From Deltaproteobacteria bacterium (GTDB lineage: Bacteria > Desulfobacterota > Desulfuromonadia > Geobacterales > Pseudopelobacteraceae): a stretch of DNA of 64,000 nucleotides. Under the pieces are notes generated by a model. That model saw only the letters and a program-made list of their open reading frames with translations, ran no database searches and was not told where the DNA came from. Position numbers and translations under genes: made by a program. This document shows positions 9,205 to 18,224 of this stretch, piece after piece; position 1 is the first letter of the stretch; each line of letters starts with the position of its first letter. Where the stretch lies: positions 62,001-126,000 of the forward strand of contig JACPFJ010000003.1 in NCBI GenBank assembly GCA_016182975.1. Reading direction: 5' to 3'.

Positions 9205-10212
9205 CTACTCCGCCTGTTTTGGCTGCGGGCTCTGTATGACCAGCGGCTTGGATGCCGAACCCTCAACTGCCTTGACAGCAATAGCCTGTACTTGGACGTA
9301 GGATTTTTCAACCTGCTCGCCTAGTGAGGAGATACGGGCCGCCTGATCCTTCACCGACGTTTCGAGCGAAGTGATCTTTGATTCAAGAACATTCCGTTCC
9401 CCTTCGAACTGCTTCTGCGCCAGTTCCATCCGAAACTTCGCTTCAGCCTGGACCTTGTCCACCGCCTGCTTTACCTCACGGGCAACTGTGGTTTCCAATT
9501 CTTTCGGGAAGGCCGCCACCTGCGCACGCAGGCCGGCAAGCTCCTGCTCCTGACGGCCAATGGCCTGCTCCCGCTCGACAAACTCCCGGTCGGCAACTTC
9601 TCGTCGTTGGGCAATCTCCCGCTCCATCCGCGACTTCTCCTCCTCAAACCCCGCCTTTTCCTTTTCAAACGCATCCCTCGCCGTTTGGCGCTCGCGCTGG
9701 ATGTTATATTCGAACTCCTCCTTTTCCCGCACCCGTTTCTTCGCTTCAACCGCTTCCAGCTCCTTTACCTCGGCTGTCCGCTGGGCCTTTTCCTTCTGCC
9801 ACTCCTGGCGTGTTTCGTCGATCTCGCGGGAGAGCGCCTCCTTGCGGGACAGCATGTCGGCCTCGAACTCCTCCTTCTTCAGGTTCTGGGCCTCGATAAG
9901 CGCGGAAAGGGATGAAGCGGCCTTCTGGATTTCGTAGATCTCGGCCAGTTCCTTCTCCTTTTCCGTTATGGCTCGTTTCACCGCCTCATAACGTCCCGCC
10001 TCCTGCTCCAGGCGGTCGGAGAGCGTGGTCAGCACCTTGCCCACCTCGGTCTTGAGACCGCTGATGTCGCGAATAATAGTGTCCGCAGTGAGGGCATCGG
10101 CAACTGCCACCACTTGCTTCACCGCCTTTTCCGCAACCTTCTGCTCCGGCGTTGCATTCGACTCCCGTTTTCCCTCCATTTGCGAGAGAAGCTCGTTATA
10201 TGCGTCCAGCAT
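9205..10212 (-). CDS. Long coiled-coil protein of unknown function
   Basis: A 335-residue protein, very rich in Glu, Lys, Arg, Gln and Ala. It has an almost continuous predicted coiled coil from about residue 60 to 300 and no signal peptide or membrane segment. The start is uncertain: ATG 10212 has AGGAG directly abutting it, which is poor spacing. The frame stays open upstream to about 10280 without another ATG/GTG/TTG close to a good Shine-Dalgarno. It lies between a retropepsin-like gene and a helical-repeat gene, all on the same strand. I do not recognise a named family. Confidence 0.6.
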   Translation of the reverse strand: MLDAYNELLSQMEGKRESNATPEQKVAEKAVKQVVAVADALTADTIIRDISGLKTEVGKVLTTLSDRLEQEAGRYEAVKRAITEKEKELAEIYEIQKAASSLSALIEAQNLKKEEFEADMLSRKEALSREIDETRQEWQKEKAQRTAEVKELEAVEAKKRVREKEEFEYNIQRERQTARDAFEKEKAGFEEEKSRMEREIAQRREVADREFVEREQAIGRQEQELAGLRAQVAAFPKELETTVAREVKQAVDKVQAEAKFRMELAQKQFEGERNVLESKITSLETSVKDQAARISSLGEQVEKSYVQVQAIAVKAVEGSASKPLVIQSPQPKQAE

Positions 10213-10351
10213 CTCCTGCTTGGTGCAGGTGGCGGAGAGTTTTTTCGTGCTCTTGCGTTCGGCCGTTGTATGATCCTTTCCTAAAAAATTCTGACAGATC
10301 CCGCTTCCGCGATATCGGCGCGCTTAAGTTAATCGAAATCGGTGCGGATAG

Positions 10352-10732
10352 CTATTTCACCAGTGCCTGCGGTATATTCGGGCTTTCCGGGTTCACCATC
10401 AATTTCCTGCGAGCCGGACTGACAACCAGGTCCATATCTTCCATCGGCACAACTCCCAGCAACACCTCATCACCCAACACCAGCGCACCGACAAAGGCCG
10501 TCCGATTCTGAAAGCGCACCATCACCGGCCCCACATATGAAACAAGCGACTTCCTGCCATCGGCGGTGGTTATCTCCCGTTTTTCCGCCTCCTCAAGCCT
10601 GAGCTGCAGGCGCACATGCTCCGGTATGCACAGCGTAAGAGCGCCGGTATCTACCATTGCCCGCGCGGTCATTGACTTCAATCCCGGTTCGCGGGGGTTT
10701 GAAAGCTCTATCTCGGCATGGACGTAACCCAT
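10352..10732 (-). CDS. Retropepsin-like (clan AA) aspartic protease
   Basis: A 126-residue protein with the single-domain retropepsin fold pattern. The catalytic D-T-G appears in RAMVDTGALTLCIP (about residue 28), and the later GALVLGDEVLLGV segment fits the flap-distal strand and the hydrophobic-hydrophobic-Gly motif of clan AA proteases. Only one DTG is present, so it would act as a homodimer, as family members do. Many bacterial relatives are predicted, not proven, proteases. It lies 139 bp upstream of the coiled-coil gene on the same strand. A related domain in genomes often accompanies toxin-antitoxin or mobile loci, but that link is inference here. Confidence 0.75.
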   Translation of the reverse strand: MGYVHAEIELSNPREPGLKSMTARAMVDTGALTLCIPEHVRLQLRLEEAEKREITTADGRKSLVSYVGPVMVRFQNRTAFVGALVLGDEVLLGVVPMEDMDLVVSPARRKLMVNPESPNIPQALVK

Positions 10733-11014
10733 AACAGACCCCTTTCATGAAAACGGCGAACATCAGCACCGATGCAGCTAGAACGTATCCTCTATCCTGA
10801 ATCGTGATGTCTGGAGGGCGGAGCGAGCGAAATGCCGGAGTCAATCGCCGCCCGCGGAAAACATGCCGAATGAGTCAGGTGAACGGCGCCAGAGCCGGAA
10901 CTCATGCCTGAAACGCCGGGACTTAGGCATTCTAAGCGAGAGGAGCCCGGAAGACGTCACGATTCAGGTCTATATTAATTATGCACGTGAATGGTGACGC
11001 GAAGTTACCATTTT
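10733..11014. other. Intergenic stretch with no clear feature
   Basis: About 280 bp between the end of purL and the start of the retropepsin-like gene. I see no gene and no terminator with a T-run. This is the left junction of the island that separates purL from purQ; no direct repeats flanking the island were recognised by eye. Confidence 0.5.
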
Positions 11015-14005
11015 CTACAGCTCGCGCAGTGTCCGCTGCCACGCCTCCTTCAACTCCGCCAGTTCCGCCTTGACGACGGCGGCGCCGGAGAGACCGGTGA
11101 TGGTCAATACCGCTTCCCCGGTCACCTCGCCGATGGAGGCGAAGCAGTTGCCGCTCATGATCGTCTCGAATGCCTCGCGCTTGTCGGGGTGTACCGTGAC
11201 CAGATGGCGCGAGGCCGACTCGGAGAAGAGCAGCGCCGCGTCGTTCCTGCCGGCCTCGTCCCCCTTCCAGAGGATGCGGGAGAGGTCGAGCGTCATGCCG
11301 AAGCCGCCGGCAAAGGCCGACTCGGCAGCGGCCACTGCCAGTCCGCCGTCGGAGAGGTCGTGACAGGAGGCCACCACCCCCTGCACCACCGCCTCGTGAT
11401 AGGCCTGGTAGCGCCGGTAGGCCTTGGCCGTATCCACCACCGGCACCCTGTTGCCGACTGCGCCCTTGAGGGCCAGGTACTCCGAACCCCCCAGCTCGTC
11501 GCCGCTCTTGCCCAGCAGGTAGACGATGTCGCCCGGCCTTTTCACGTCCATGGTCACGGCCTTTCTGGCATCCTCGATCCTGCCGATCACCGAGAAGAGC
11601 AGGGTGGGGGGGATGGAGATCTTGACGCTGCCGTCGTAGAAGTCGTTCTTCATCGAGTCCTTACCCGAGATCAGCGGCAGGTTGTAGGCCAGGCAGACGT
11701 CGTAGAGCGCCTGGTTTGATCGCACCAGCTGGGCCATCTTGTAGGGGCCGTCCGGGGTCTTCTCCGACAGCACCGGGTCGCACCAGCAGAAGTTGTCCAG
11801 CCCGGCCACCAGATCGAGAGAGCCCCCCACTGCCACGTAGTTGCGCAGCGCCTCGTCGATGGCGTTGGCGGTCATGTGATAGGTGTCGATGTCCGAGTAG
11901 CGCGGGCAGATGCCGTGGGCCGTCACCACCCCCTCGAAGGAATCGAGGATCGGCCGCACCACCGCCGCGTCCGAGGGGCCGTCGTTGGCAATGCCTGAGA
12001 ACGGCTTGACCACCGAGCCCCCCTGCACCTCGTGGTCGTAGCGCCTGACCACCGACTCCTTGGAGCAGATGTTGAGCGTCCCGAGCAGCGCCATCAGATC
12101 TTCCGTATAGCTCTCCTTAACCTCAACCTCAACCTCTACCTGCTTTCTTACCTCCCACTTGGCCGGGATCTGCATGGGAGGCAGCCCCTCGTGCATGAAG
12201 GACATCGGCAGCCAGGCCACGGTGCGATCGCCGTAGAGGATGTGGAAGACGCCGGAATCGGTGAACTCGCCCAGCACCGTGGCCTCCACACCGAAGCGCC
12301 CGGCCATGGCCATGAATTCTGCGATCTGCTCCGGCGGCACCGCCAGGGACATGCGCTCCTGGGCCTCGGAGATCAGGATCTCCCAGGGGTTGAGTCCGGG
12401 GTATTTCAGCGGCGCCAGGGAGAGGTCCATGCGGCAGCCGCCGCACTCCCCGGACATCTCGCCGATGGAGGAGGAGAGCCCGCCTGCGCCGTTGTCGGTG
12501 ATGAAGCGGTAGAGTCCCTTGTCGCGGGCGCGGATCAGGAAGTCGAACATCCTTTTCTGGGTGATCGGATCGCCGATCTGCACCGCCGTGACCGGCGAGT
12601 TCTCGTTCAGTTCCTCGGAGGAGAAGGTGGCGCCGTGGATGCCGTCCTTGCCGATGCGGCCGCCGGTCATGACGATCAGGTCCCCTGGTTTTATCGATTT
12701 TTCGTGACTCGGTTCGCCGTTGATCTCGGCCGGCATGATCCCGGCCGTGCCGCAGAAGACCAGCGGCTTGCCTGCGAAACGCTCGTCGAACACCAGTGAT
12801 CCGTTGACGGTAGGGATGCCGCTCTTGTTGCCGCCATGCTCGACCCCCTCCACCACCCCCTCGTAGATGCGGCGCGGGTGCAGGAGGCGCGAGGGCAACG
12901 GTTTCTCGTAGAACGGGTCGGCAAAGCAGAAGACGTCGGTGTTGAAGATCAGCCTGGCCCCCTTGCCGGTGCCGAAGGGGTCGCGGTTGACGCCGACGAT
13001 GCCGGTCAGGGCTCCGCCGTAGGGGTCCAGGGCCGAGGGGGAGTTGTGGGTCTCCACCTTGAAGACCAGCGAGTGCTGATCGTTGAACCTGATCACCCCG
13101 GCGTTGTCCTTGAAGACCGAGAGGCAGAAATCCCGCTCTCCGAGCCGCTCGCGCACCTCCCTGGTTGTTCGCTGGATGAACGACTTGAACAGGGATTTGA
13201 TCTCCTGTTGATTGCCGTGCTCGTCCTCGTACTGCACCGTGCCGGCGAAGATCTTGTGCTTGCAGTGCTCGGACCAGGTCTGGGCCAGGCACTCCAGCTC
13301 CACGTCGGTCGGCTGCGGGCCCAGCCCGACCTTTTGCCGCTCGGCCGCTGCCAGCGGGTCGCGGTAGTGGGCCTGGATGATGCACATCTCCTCCAGGGTG
13401 AGGGCCAGCACCCCATCCCGGCTGATCCTGAGCAACTCCTCGTCCGAGACCTCCAGGTCGATTTCCTTAACCTCAACCTTAACCTCAACCTGTACCTTTG
13501 GCACGTAGGCCGGAAATCCGCGCCTGGCCATGAACTCCGCCGCCGAGAGCACGCTGAAGCGCTGGATCAGGGTGTTGCAGAGCAGCCCGGTGGCGATCCG
13601 TTCTACGTCGGAAACGGAGAGCGCCCCTTTGATCAGATACTGCACCGAATAATAGACCCCCTCACCGGCGGCAAAGGGGCGGCCGGTGAGATACTCGACC
13701 GCCTCGCGGGCCGTGCGCCCGACATTGTCGGTCACGCCGGGGCGGAAGCCGACCTCCACGGCAAAGTCGAAGCCGGCGGCCAGGGGGAGATCGATGCTCC
13801 ACTCCTGGATGACCGGATCGCTGAAGGGGCCGGCCGCGGCCTGCTCCAACTCCTCACGCGAGAGGGCGGCATCCACGGTGTAGACGTCGATGGTAGCCAC
13901 CTCGGCGACCGGCAGGTGGAGGAAGTGCTCGATCTCCCGCTTGATCCGCTCCCCGCGGGCGTCACGGACGTTTGCTTTCAGTGCTGCTTCGATTCTGGTA
14001 GGCAT
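11015..14005 (-). CDS. purL: Phosphoribosylformylglycinamidine synthase, large subunit without glutaminase domain
   Basis: ATP-dependent conversion of FGAR to FGAM in purine synthesis. The 996-residue chain has an N-terminal PurS-like region (about 1-170; FRPGVTDNVGRTA), then two AIRS-type ATP-binding/substrate halves. ETHNSPSALDPYGGA and FGTGKGARLIFNTD are clear PurL motifs, and SGKDSMKNDF and CHDLSDGGLAVA follow in the second half. It ends after TITGLSGAAVV without the C-terminal glutaminase found in E. coli PurL, so it needs PurQ (4089-4916). Two short Val/Glu/Lys-repeat insertions (about residues 173-182 and 623-630) are encoded by hexanucleotide-like repeats and look like recent low-complexity insertions; both keep the frame. 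Confidence 0.93.
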   Translation of the reverse strand: MPTRIEAALKANVRDARGERIKREIEHFLHLPVAEVATIDVYTVDAALSREELEQAAAGPFSDPVIQEWSIDLPLAAGFDFAVEVGFRPGVTDNVGRTAREAVEYLTGRPFAAGEGVYYSVQYLIKGALSVSDVERIATGLLCNTLIQRFSVLSAAEFMARRGFPAYVPKVQVEVKVEVKEIDLEVSDEELLRISRDGVLALTLEEMCIIQAHYRDPLAAAERQKVGLGPQPTDVELECLAQTWSEHCKHKIFAGTVQYEDEHGNQQEIKSLFKSFIQRTTREVRERLGERDFCLSVFKDNAGVIRFNDQHSLVFKVETHNSPSALDPYGGALTGIVGVNRDPFGTGKGARLIFNTDVFCFADPFYEKPLPSRLLHPRRIYEGVVEGVEHGGNKSGIPTVNGSLVFDERFAGKPLVFCGTAGIMPAEINGEPSHEKSIKPGDLIVMTGGRIGKDGIHGATFSSEELNENSPVTAVQIGDPITQKRMFDFLIRARDKGLYRFITDNGAGGLSSSIGEMSGECGGCRMDLSLAPLKYPGLNPWEILISEAQERMSLAVPPEQIAEFMAMAGRFGVEATVLGEFTDSGVFHILYGDRTVAWLPMSFMHEGLPPMQIPAKWEVRKQVEVEVEVKESYTEDLMALLGTLNICSKESVVRRYDHEVQGGSVVKPFSGIANDGPSDAAVVRPILDSFEGVVTAHGICPRYSDIDTYHMTANAIDEALRNYVAVGGSLDLVAGLDNFCWCDPVLSEKTPDGPYKMAQLVRSNQALYDVCLAYNLPLISGKDSMKNDFYDGSVKISIPPTLLFSVIGRIEDARKAVTMDVKRPGDIVYLLGKSGDELGGSEYLALKGAVGNRVPVVDTAKAYRRYQAYHEAVVQGVVASCHDLSDGGLAVAAAESAFAGGFGMTLDLSRILWKGDEAGRNDAALLFSESASRHLVTVHPDKREAFETIMSGNCFASIGEVTGEAVLTITGLSGAAVVKAELAELKEAWQRTLREL
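12116..12142. repeat. In-frame (AACCTC)n microsatellite inside purL
   Basis: Short tandem copies of the hexamer AACCTC (plus strand) encode a Val-Glu-Val-Glu run in PurL. A sister tract lies at 13465-13496. Flanking PurL sequence is well conserved in character, so the tract looks inserted in a surface loop. Confidence 0.6.
13465..13496. repeat. Second in-frame AACCTT/AACCTC microsatellite inside purL
   Basis: The tract is made of alternating AACCTC and AACCTT steps (plus strand), encoding a Val-Glu-Val-Lys run shortly before the EVSDEELL helix. It has the same repeat type as 12116-12142 in the same gene. Confidence 0.6.
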
Positions 14006-14027
14006 GTAATTTGTGTCCTGTATGCGG

Positions 14028-15212
14028 TTATTTAGTCTGCTTCTTCACAAATGCGATCTCGACCCGGCGGTTCCCCTCCGGATTGCTCTTGGGGTAGATC
14101 GAATCGGACTGGCCTACACCCAGCGCCTCGACGTCGGCCGGATCCAGCTTCCCCTTGCCTATGGCCACCTCGCGCAGAAGACGCGCCATCTGGTCGGTGG
14201 CGGCGGCGTCCTCGCTCTTGGCCGGCTGGCCGAAACCGTGCACCTTGATCGCCGCCCGGTACTCCTGGTAGTTCCTGAGCAACTCCGCCAGGGCCAAACC
14301 AAGTTTTTCGCCCTCAGGCGTGACGGTGACGCTCTTGGCGCTCGCCTTGATCAGCGAGGTCCGGCTGAAAATGGCGGTGATGCCGTTGCTGCCGATCTTC
14401 ATCACACCACCCAACTTGCCGACATCGGCGACGAACTGCTGCGAGCGGTTGAGGGCCTGGGTCTGCTCCTGGCTCTTGCCGAGCTCCGTATCCTTTTGGG
14501 CGTTCCGGGCGACGACAGCCGCCAACTCCCCCTTCAATCTGGCGATCTCGGCAGTGGCGTCTTCCACGGACTTCTTCTGTTTATCCGCCTCAATGGCAAG
14601 TTCCGAGGCCTTTTGCTCGGATTTGGACAGGGACCACTTCAGGGTCTGCACCTCTCCGGTCAGGACGGCGACCTTCTGTTCGGAGGATGATTTGGTGGCC
14701 GCCTTTGCGGTAACCTCGGTATTCAGCCCGGCAATCTGTTTGTTCAGATCGGCGATGCTGTTGTCACGTTTGGCGATTTCCGCCTTGAGCGCGGCAATCT
14801 GGGCGTTCTTGTCGTCGAACACCTTGATCTTGGCCTTTACCCCGGCGGCCAGCCCCTCCAGACGGACGCGCTCCTTTTCCTGGTCGATCTTTCCGGCCCG
14901 CGCCAGGACGATTGCGGCCTGCAACTGGGCCATGGAGGCGTAGTAGCGGACCGTGGGCTCGGCCTTCTGGTCCAGCTTTCCCGACCAGCCCAGGTTCTTC
15001 TTGTATTCCCCCTCGGCGTTGCGCAGGTAGTTCCTGCCGATTAGCACGTCGTCGGCGTAATCGTTGAGCTCCGTTGCCTTGCCCTCGGCCTGTCCGATCA
15101 GGGTCTGGGCCTTGCGGATGTACTCGGGAAGCGGCTCGTCGGCAAGAGCGGATTGGGTGGTAAAGACGGAAAACAACATGGTCATGACGATACAATGACG
15201 GAGAGGTTTCAT
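14028..15212 (-). CDS. Exported coiled-coil protein with OmpA-like C-terminal domain
   Basis: A 394-residue envelope protein. A signal peptide (residues 1-24, ending SALA before DEPLPEY) precedes an alpha-helical N-terminal half. A long coiled coil follows (about 125-250; repeats of ALKAEIAKRD/LNKQIAGLNTEV type). An OmpA/MotB-like peptidoglycan-binding domain occupies the C-terminus (about 270-390), seen in VTPEGEKLGLALAELL, KVHGFGQPAKSED and SNPEGNRRVEIAFVKK. The OmpA core is degenerate but its N-x-x-x-N-R-R-V-E ending is recognisable. The ATG directly follows the TAG of the preceding gene, so the two are coupled. It probably anchors something to peptidoglycan; the partner is unknown. Confidence 0.75.
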   Translation of the reverse strand: MKPLRHCIVMTMLFSVFTTQSALADEPLPEYIRKAQTLIGQAEGKATELNDYADDVLIGRNYLRNAEGEYKKNLGWSGKLDQKAEPTVRYYASMAQLQAAIVLARAGKIDQEKERVRLEGLAAGVKAKIKVFDDKNAQIAALKAEIAKRDNSIADLNKQIAGLNTEVTAKAATKSSSEQKVAVLTGEVQTLKWSLSKSEQKASELAIEADKQKKSVEDATAEIARLKGELAAVVARNAQKDTELGKSQEQTQALNRSQQFVADVGKLGGVMKIGSNGITAIFSRTSLIKASAKSVTVTPEGEKLGLALAELLRNYQEYRAAIKVHGFGQPAKSEDAAATDQMARLLREVAIGKGKLDPADVEALGVGQSDSIYPKSNPEGNRRVEIAFVKKQTK

Positions 15213-15617
15213 CTACTTGTCCCCCTTCCCGGCAAGGATGGCGGCCAGACGCTGTTCCAGCCTGTCCAGCTCGGCCTTGGCACCGGCGCTCTTCCCGGCG
15301 GCCGCCCGCTCCTCGGCCAGCGCACCGGCCAAGGTCACCTGAAGGATGGCCATCTCCACCGACTCGCGCGTGGCCTTGTCGCTGCCGGCCTTCAAGCCTT
15401 CCTGCGCCGCGGCGATGCTCTTGCTGGCTGCCTCGATCGCCTCGGGGGCATACTTGGCGGCAGGCGTGCCGGGCAGCGCCTCGACCCGTTCCCTGGCCTT
15501 CTGGTACTTCTCCATGGTGGCGGGCTGCACGCCGCCCGCCTCCTCCGCGGCAACGGCCGCCTGGCTGCACACCAACAGGAACAGCGGGACAAGAAGAACT
15601 GATGCACGTTTCCTCAT
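15213..15617 (-). CDS. Small exported DUF4398-like protein
   Basis: A 134-residue protein with a signal peptide (RKRASVLLVPLFLLVCSQAAVA). The cysteine in it lacks a good lipobox, because Val precedes Cys, so cleavage after AVA is more likely than lipidation. The mature part is helical and Ala/Glu-rich; APEAIEAASKSIAAAQEGL resembles the DUF4398 family, which often precedes OmpA-like genes. GGAGG lies about seven bases before the ATG at 15617. The stop codon abuts the ATG of the OmpA-like gene (TAGATG), pointing to joint translation and possibly joint function in the envelope. Confidence 0.7.
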   Translation of the reverse strand: MRKRASVLLVPLFLLVCSQAAVAAEEAGGVQPATMEKYQKARERVEALPGTPAAKYAPEAIEAASKSIAAAQEGLKAGSDKATRESVEMAILQVTLAGALAEERAAAGKSAGAKAELDRLEQRLAAILAGKGDK

Positions 15618-15658
15618 GACGTTTCCTCCCCTGGATGCATGATTGAATCTTGCGTGGA

Positions 15659-16753
15659 TTAATCCGCCTTTTCCATGATCACCGTTCGGATGGGGAACGG
15701 GATCTCGATCCCCTCCTCGCGGAAGCGCCGGATAATGGCGCAGTTCAACTGGTCGGTGACCAGTCCGATACGGGCCGGGTCGCTGACCCAAAAAAGGAGC
15801 AGCATGGTAAGGGCACTCTCCCCGAACGCCGTGAACAGCGCCTGGGGCAAGGGCTCCGCGACCACCTCGGGGTTTGCCCGTGCGATCTCCAGCAGTACCT
15901 CCTTGACCCGCTCCACGTCGCTGCCGTAGCCGACCCCGACCGTGATCCGCCCCTGGGTGATCGAGGTAGGACGCACCATGTTGATCACGGTCGAGTTGCA
16001 CAGATCCGAGTTGGGAATGACCATGACGGTGCTGTCCAGCGCCTGGATCTTGGTCGAGCGCAGGCCGATGTCGATCACGTCCCCCACCTGCCCGCCGGCC
16101 AGCTTGATCCGGTCGCCGATGTGGAAGGGACGGTCCAGCATCAGGGTGAAGCCGGAGATCATGTGGGCCAGGGTGTCCTTGGCCGCCATGCCTATTGCCA
16201 GCGAGCCGATCCCCAGGGCGGTCACCAGCGAGAAGATGTCGTAGTTGAAATGCTTGAGGATGATGATCAGCGCCGCCCCCATCAGGAACAGCATGGCGAC
16301 CTTCTCGGCGATCGGGATCATGTGGCGCGAGATCAGCGCCCCGGAGCTGTCCTGGCGGGAGGCGATGTACCACCGGAGGAGCTCGTCCAGGGCGTTGTAG
16401 ATCAGGTTGAAGACGATATAGACCAGCAGGACGAACAGTGCCCCGCTGAAGAGCGTCACCATCCTCTCATGCAGCGGCAGCGAACGGATCGCCAGATAGA
16501 AGCCGAGCATGATCAAAAGCCGCGAGACGTGCGGGGTGACCCGCTGCAGGATACGGTCGTCCAGGTCGCTGCTGGTGAAGGAGGTCAGGCGTTTGCCCCA
16601 TTTTTCGAGCACGAGGCAGGCCAACTGGGCCAGCATCCAGAAAAGGGCCAGGATCAGGAGCGCCCCCAGGATCTCCTTGGCCCAGAACAGAAGCGCCCCG
16701 TCGCTCTCCTGGGGCCGCAGCAGCCCCTTGATGAAACCGAGGAGCCTATTCAC
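15659..16753 (-). CDS. Mechanosensitive ion channel of the MscS family
   Basis: A 364-residue inner-membrane protein. About four transmembrane segments lie in the first 190 residues (ILGALLILALFWMLAQLACLVL, LLIMLGFYLAI, VTLFSGALFVLLVYIVF, VAMLFLMGAALIIIL). The pore-lining helix and MscS beta domain follow, with TALGIGSLAIGMAAKDTLAHMISGF and DRPFHIGDRI. The C-terminal alpha/beta domain ends RFREEGIEIPFPIRTV, the MscS family ending. The GTG start overlaps the purB stop by 8 bp, so it is translationally coupled to purB. Confidence 0.9.
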   Translation of the reverse strand: MNRLLGFIKGLLRPQESDGALLFWAKEILGALLILALFWMLAQLACLVLEKWGKRLTSFTSSDLDDRILQRVTPHVSRLLIMLGFYLAIRSLPLHERMVTLFSGALFVLLVYIVFNLIYNALDELLRWYIASRQDSSGALISRHMIPIAEKVAMLFLMGAALIIILKHFNYDIFSLVTALGIGSLAIGMAAKDTLAHMISGFTLMLDRPFHIGDRIKLAGGQVGDVIDIGLRSTKIQALDSTVMVIPNSDLCNSTVINMVRPTSITQGRITVGVGYGSDVERVKEVLLEIARANPEVVAEPLPQALFTAFGESALTMLLLFWVSDPARIGLVTDQLNCAIIRRFREEGIEIPFPIRTVIMEKAD

Positions 16754-18041
16754 CGAAGACCCGCCTGAAGATGGTATCGACGTGCTTGAGGTGGTAGTTC
16801 AGGTCGAACGATTCGCGAATCCTCGCCTCACCCAGGGCCCCGACCACCTCCGGGTCGCCCAGCAGCTCGGCCTGGAAATCCTTCCCCTCCTCCCAGACCT
16901 TCATGGCGTTCTTCTGCACCAGGCGGTAGGCGTCCTCGCGTGATACCCCTGCCTGGGTGAGGTCCAGCAGGATCTTCTGGGAGAAGACCAGCCCCTTCAT
17001 CTGGTTGAGGTTCTTCAGCATGTTCTCGGGGTAGACCACGAGGTTCCTGATCAGGCCGTTCAGGCGCCTGAGCGAGAAGTCCAGGGCCACCGTGGCGTCG
17101 GGGGCGATGTAGCGCTCCACCGAGGAGTGGGAGATGTCCCGCTCGTGCCAGAGCGCCACGTTTTCCAGGGCCGGGATGCAGAACGCGCGGATGAAGCGCG
17201 CCTGGCCGGTCAGGTTCTCGGCCAGGATCGGGTTGCGCTTGTGCGGCATGGCCGACGAGCCCTTCTGCCCCTTGGTGAACTGCTCCTCCGCCTCCAGCAC
17301 CTCGGTGCGCTGGAGATGGCGGATCTCGATGGCGATCCGCTCCATCGTGGAGGCGATCACCGCCAGGGTGCAGAAGTATTCGGCATGGCGGTCGCGGGGT
17401 ATGACCTGGGTCGAGACCGGCTCCGGCTTCAGCCCCATCTTCTCGCAGACGTAATCCTCGACATACGGGTCGATGTTGGCGAAAGAGCCCACGGCGCCGG
17501 AGATGGCGCCGGTGGCGATGTTCTCGCGGGCAGCAGCCATGCGCGTGCGGTTGCGCTGCATCTCGGCATGCCAGGAGGCCAGCTTGAGGCCGAAGGTGAC
17601 CGGCTCGGCGTGGATGCCGTGGGAGCGCCCCATGCAGACCGTGTCCTTGTGCTCCAGGGCCCGCACCTTGATGGAATCCAGCACCATGTCCAGGTCCGCC
17701 AGAAGCTCGTCGGCGGCCTGCACCATCTGCACCGACAGGCAGGTGTCGAGCACGTCGGAGGAGGTCATCCCCTGGTGGATGAAACGCGCCTCGGGACCGA
17801 CAAATTCGGCGACCGAGGTGAGAAAGGCGATCACGTCGTGCTTCACCTCGGCCTCGATGGCGTCGATGCGGGCGATGTCGAAGTTTCCCTTCTCGCGGAT
17901 GACCGGCACGGCCTCCCTGGGGATGACCCCCAGCTCGGCCTGGGCCTCGCAGGCCAGGGTCTCGATCTCCAGCCAGATGCGGAAACGGTTTTCGGGCTCC
18001 CAGATTTTTGCCATGTCGGGACGGGTATAGCGTGGGATCAT
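16746..18041 (-). CDS. purB: Adenylosuccinate lyase
   Basis: It cleaves SAICAR to AICAR and adenylosuccinate to AMP, two steps of purine synthesis. The 431-residue protein carries the fumarase/aspartase superfamily signature GSSAMPHKRNPI (about 260-271) and the conserved TSSDVLDTCLSVQ and GRSHGIHAEP segments. The start MIPRYTRPDMAKIW at 18041 is typical and has AAGGAG seven bases upstream; an in-frame extension to 18149 lies in an intergenic inverted repeat and is rejected. It heads a run with mscS and then, further along, purL. Confidence 0.95.
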   Translation of the reverse strand: MIPRYTRPDMAKIWEPENRFRIWLEIETLACEAQAELGVIPREAVPVIREKGNFDIARIDAIEAEVKHDVIAFLTSVAEFVGPEARFIHQGMTSSDVLDTCLSVQMVQAADELLADLDMVLDSIKVRALEHKDTVCMGRSHGIHAEPVTFGLKLASWHAEMQRNRTRMAAARENIATGAISGAVGSFANIDPYVEDYVCEKMGLKPEPVSTQVIPRDRHAEYFCTLAVIASTMERIAIEIRHLQRTEVLEAEEQFTKGQKGSSAMPHKRNPILAENLTGQARFIRAFCIPALENVALWHERDISHSSVERYIAPDATVALDFSLRRLNGLIRNLVVYPENMLKNLNQMKGLVFSQKILLDLTQAGVSREDAYRLVQKNAMKVWEEGKDFQAELLGDPEVVGALGEARIRESFDLNYHLKHVDTIFRRVFGE

Positions 18042-18084
18042 GCAGTAACTCCTTGACATAAAATTTCTCAAATCAGAAGCCTTC

Positions 18085-18207
18085 ACCACAGAGGACACAG
18101 AGGACACGGAGGAAAGACAAAATCGAAGCCGTAATGACTTGGGGTTCAAACAAAATCTGCTCGATTTGTCTCTGTTCTCCTCGTATTCCCTCCGTGTCGT
18201 CCGTGGT
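18085..18207. repeat. Inverted repeat, GGACACGGAGG family
   Basis: The arm at 18085-18113 and the arm at 18187-18207 are inverted, imperfect copies built from short GAGGACAC / GTGTCCTC steps. The spacer is AT-rich and has no gene. It sits in the 183-bp gap between purB and the MBL gene. Same architecture as the repeat at 256-383 but a different sequence family. Confidence 0.55.
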
Positions 18208-18224
18208 AACTTAGCTGTTTCTGT

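Noticed and set aside
18042-18149. N-terminal extension of PurB
   Set aside because: It lies in an inverted repeat and has no similarity; ATG 18041 has a good Shine-Dalgarno.
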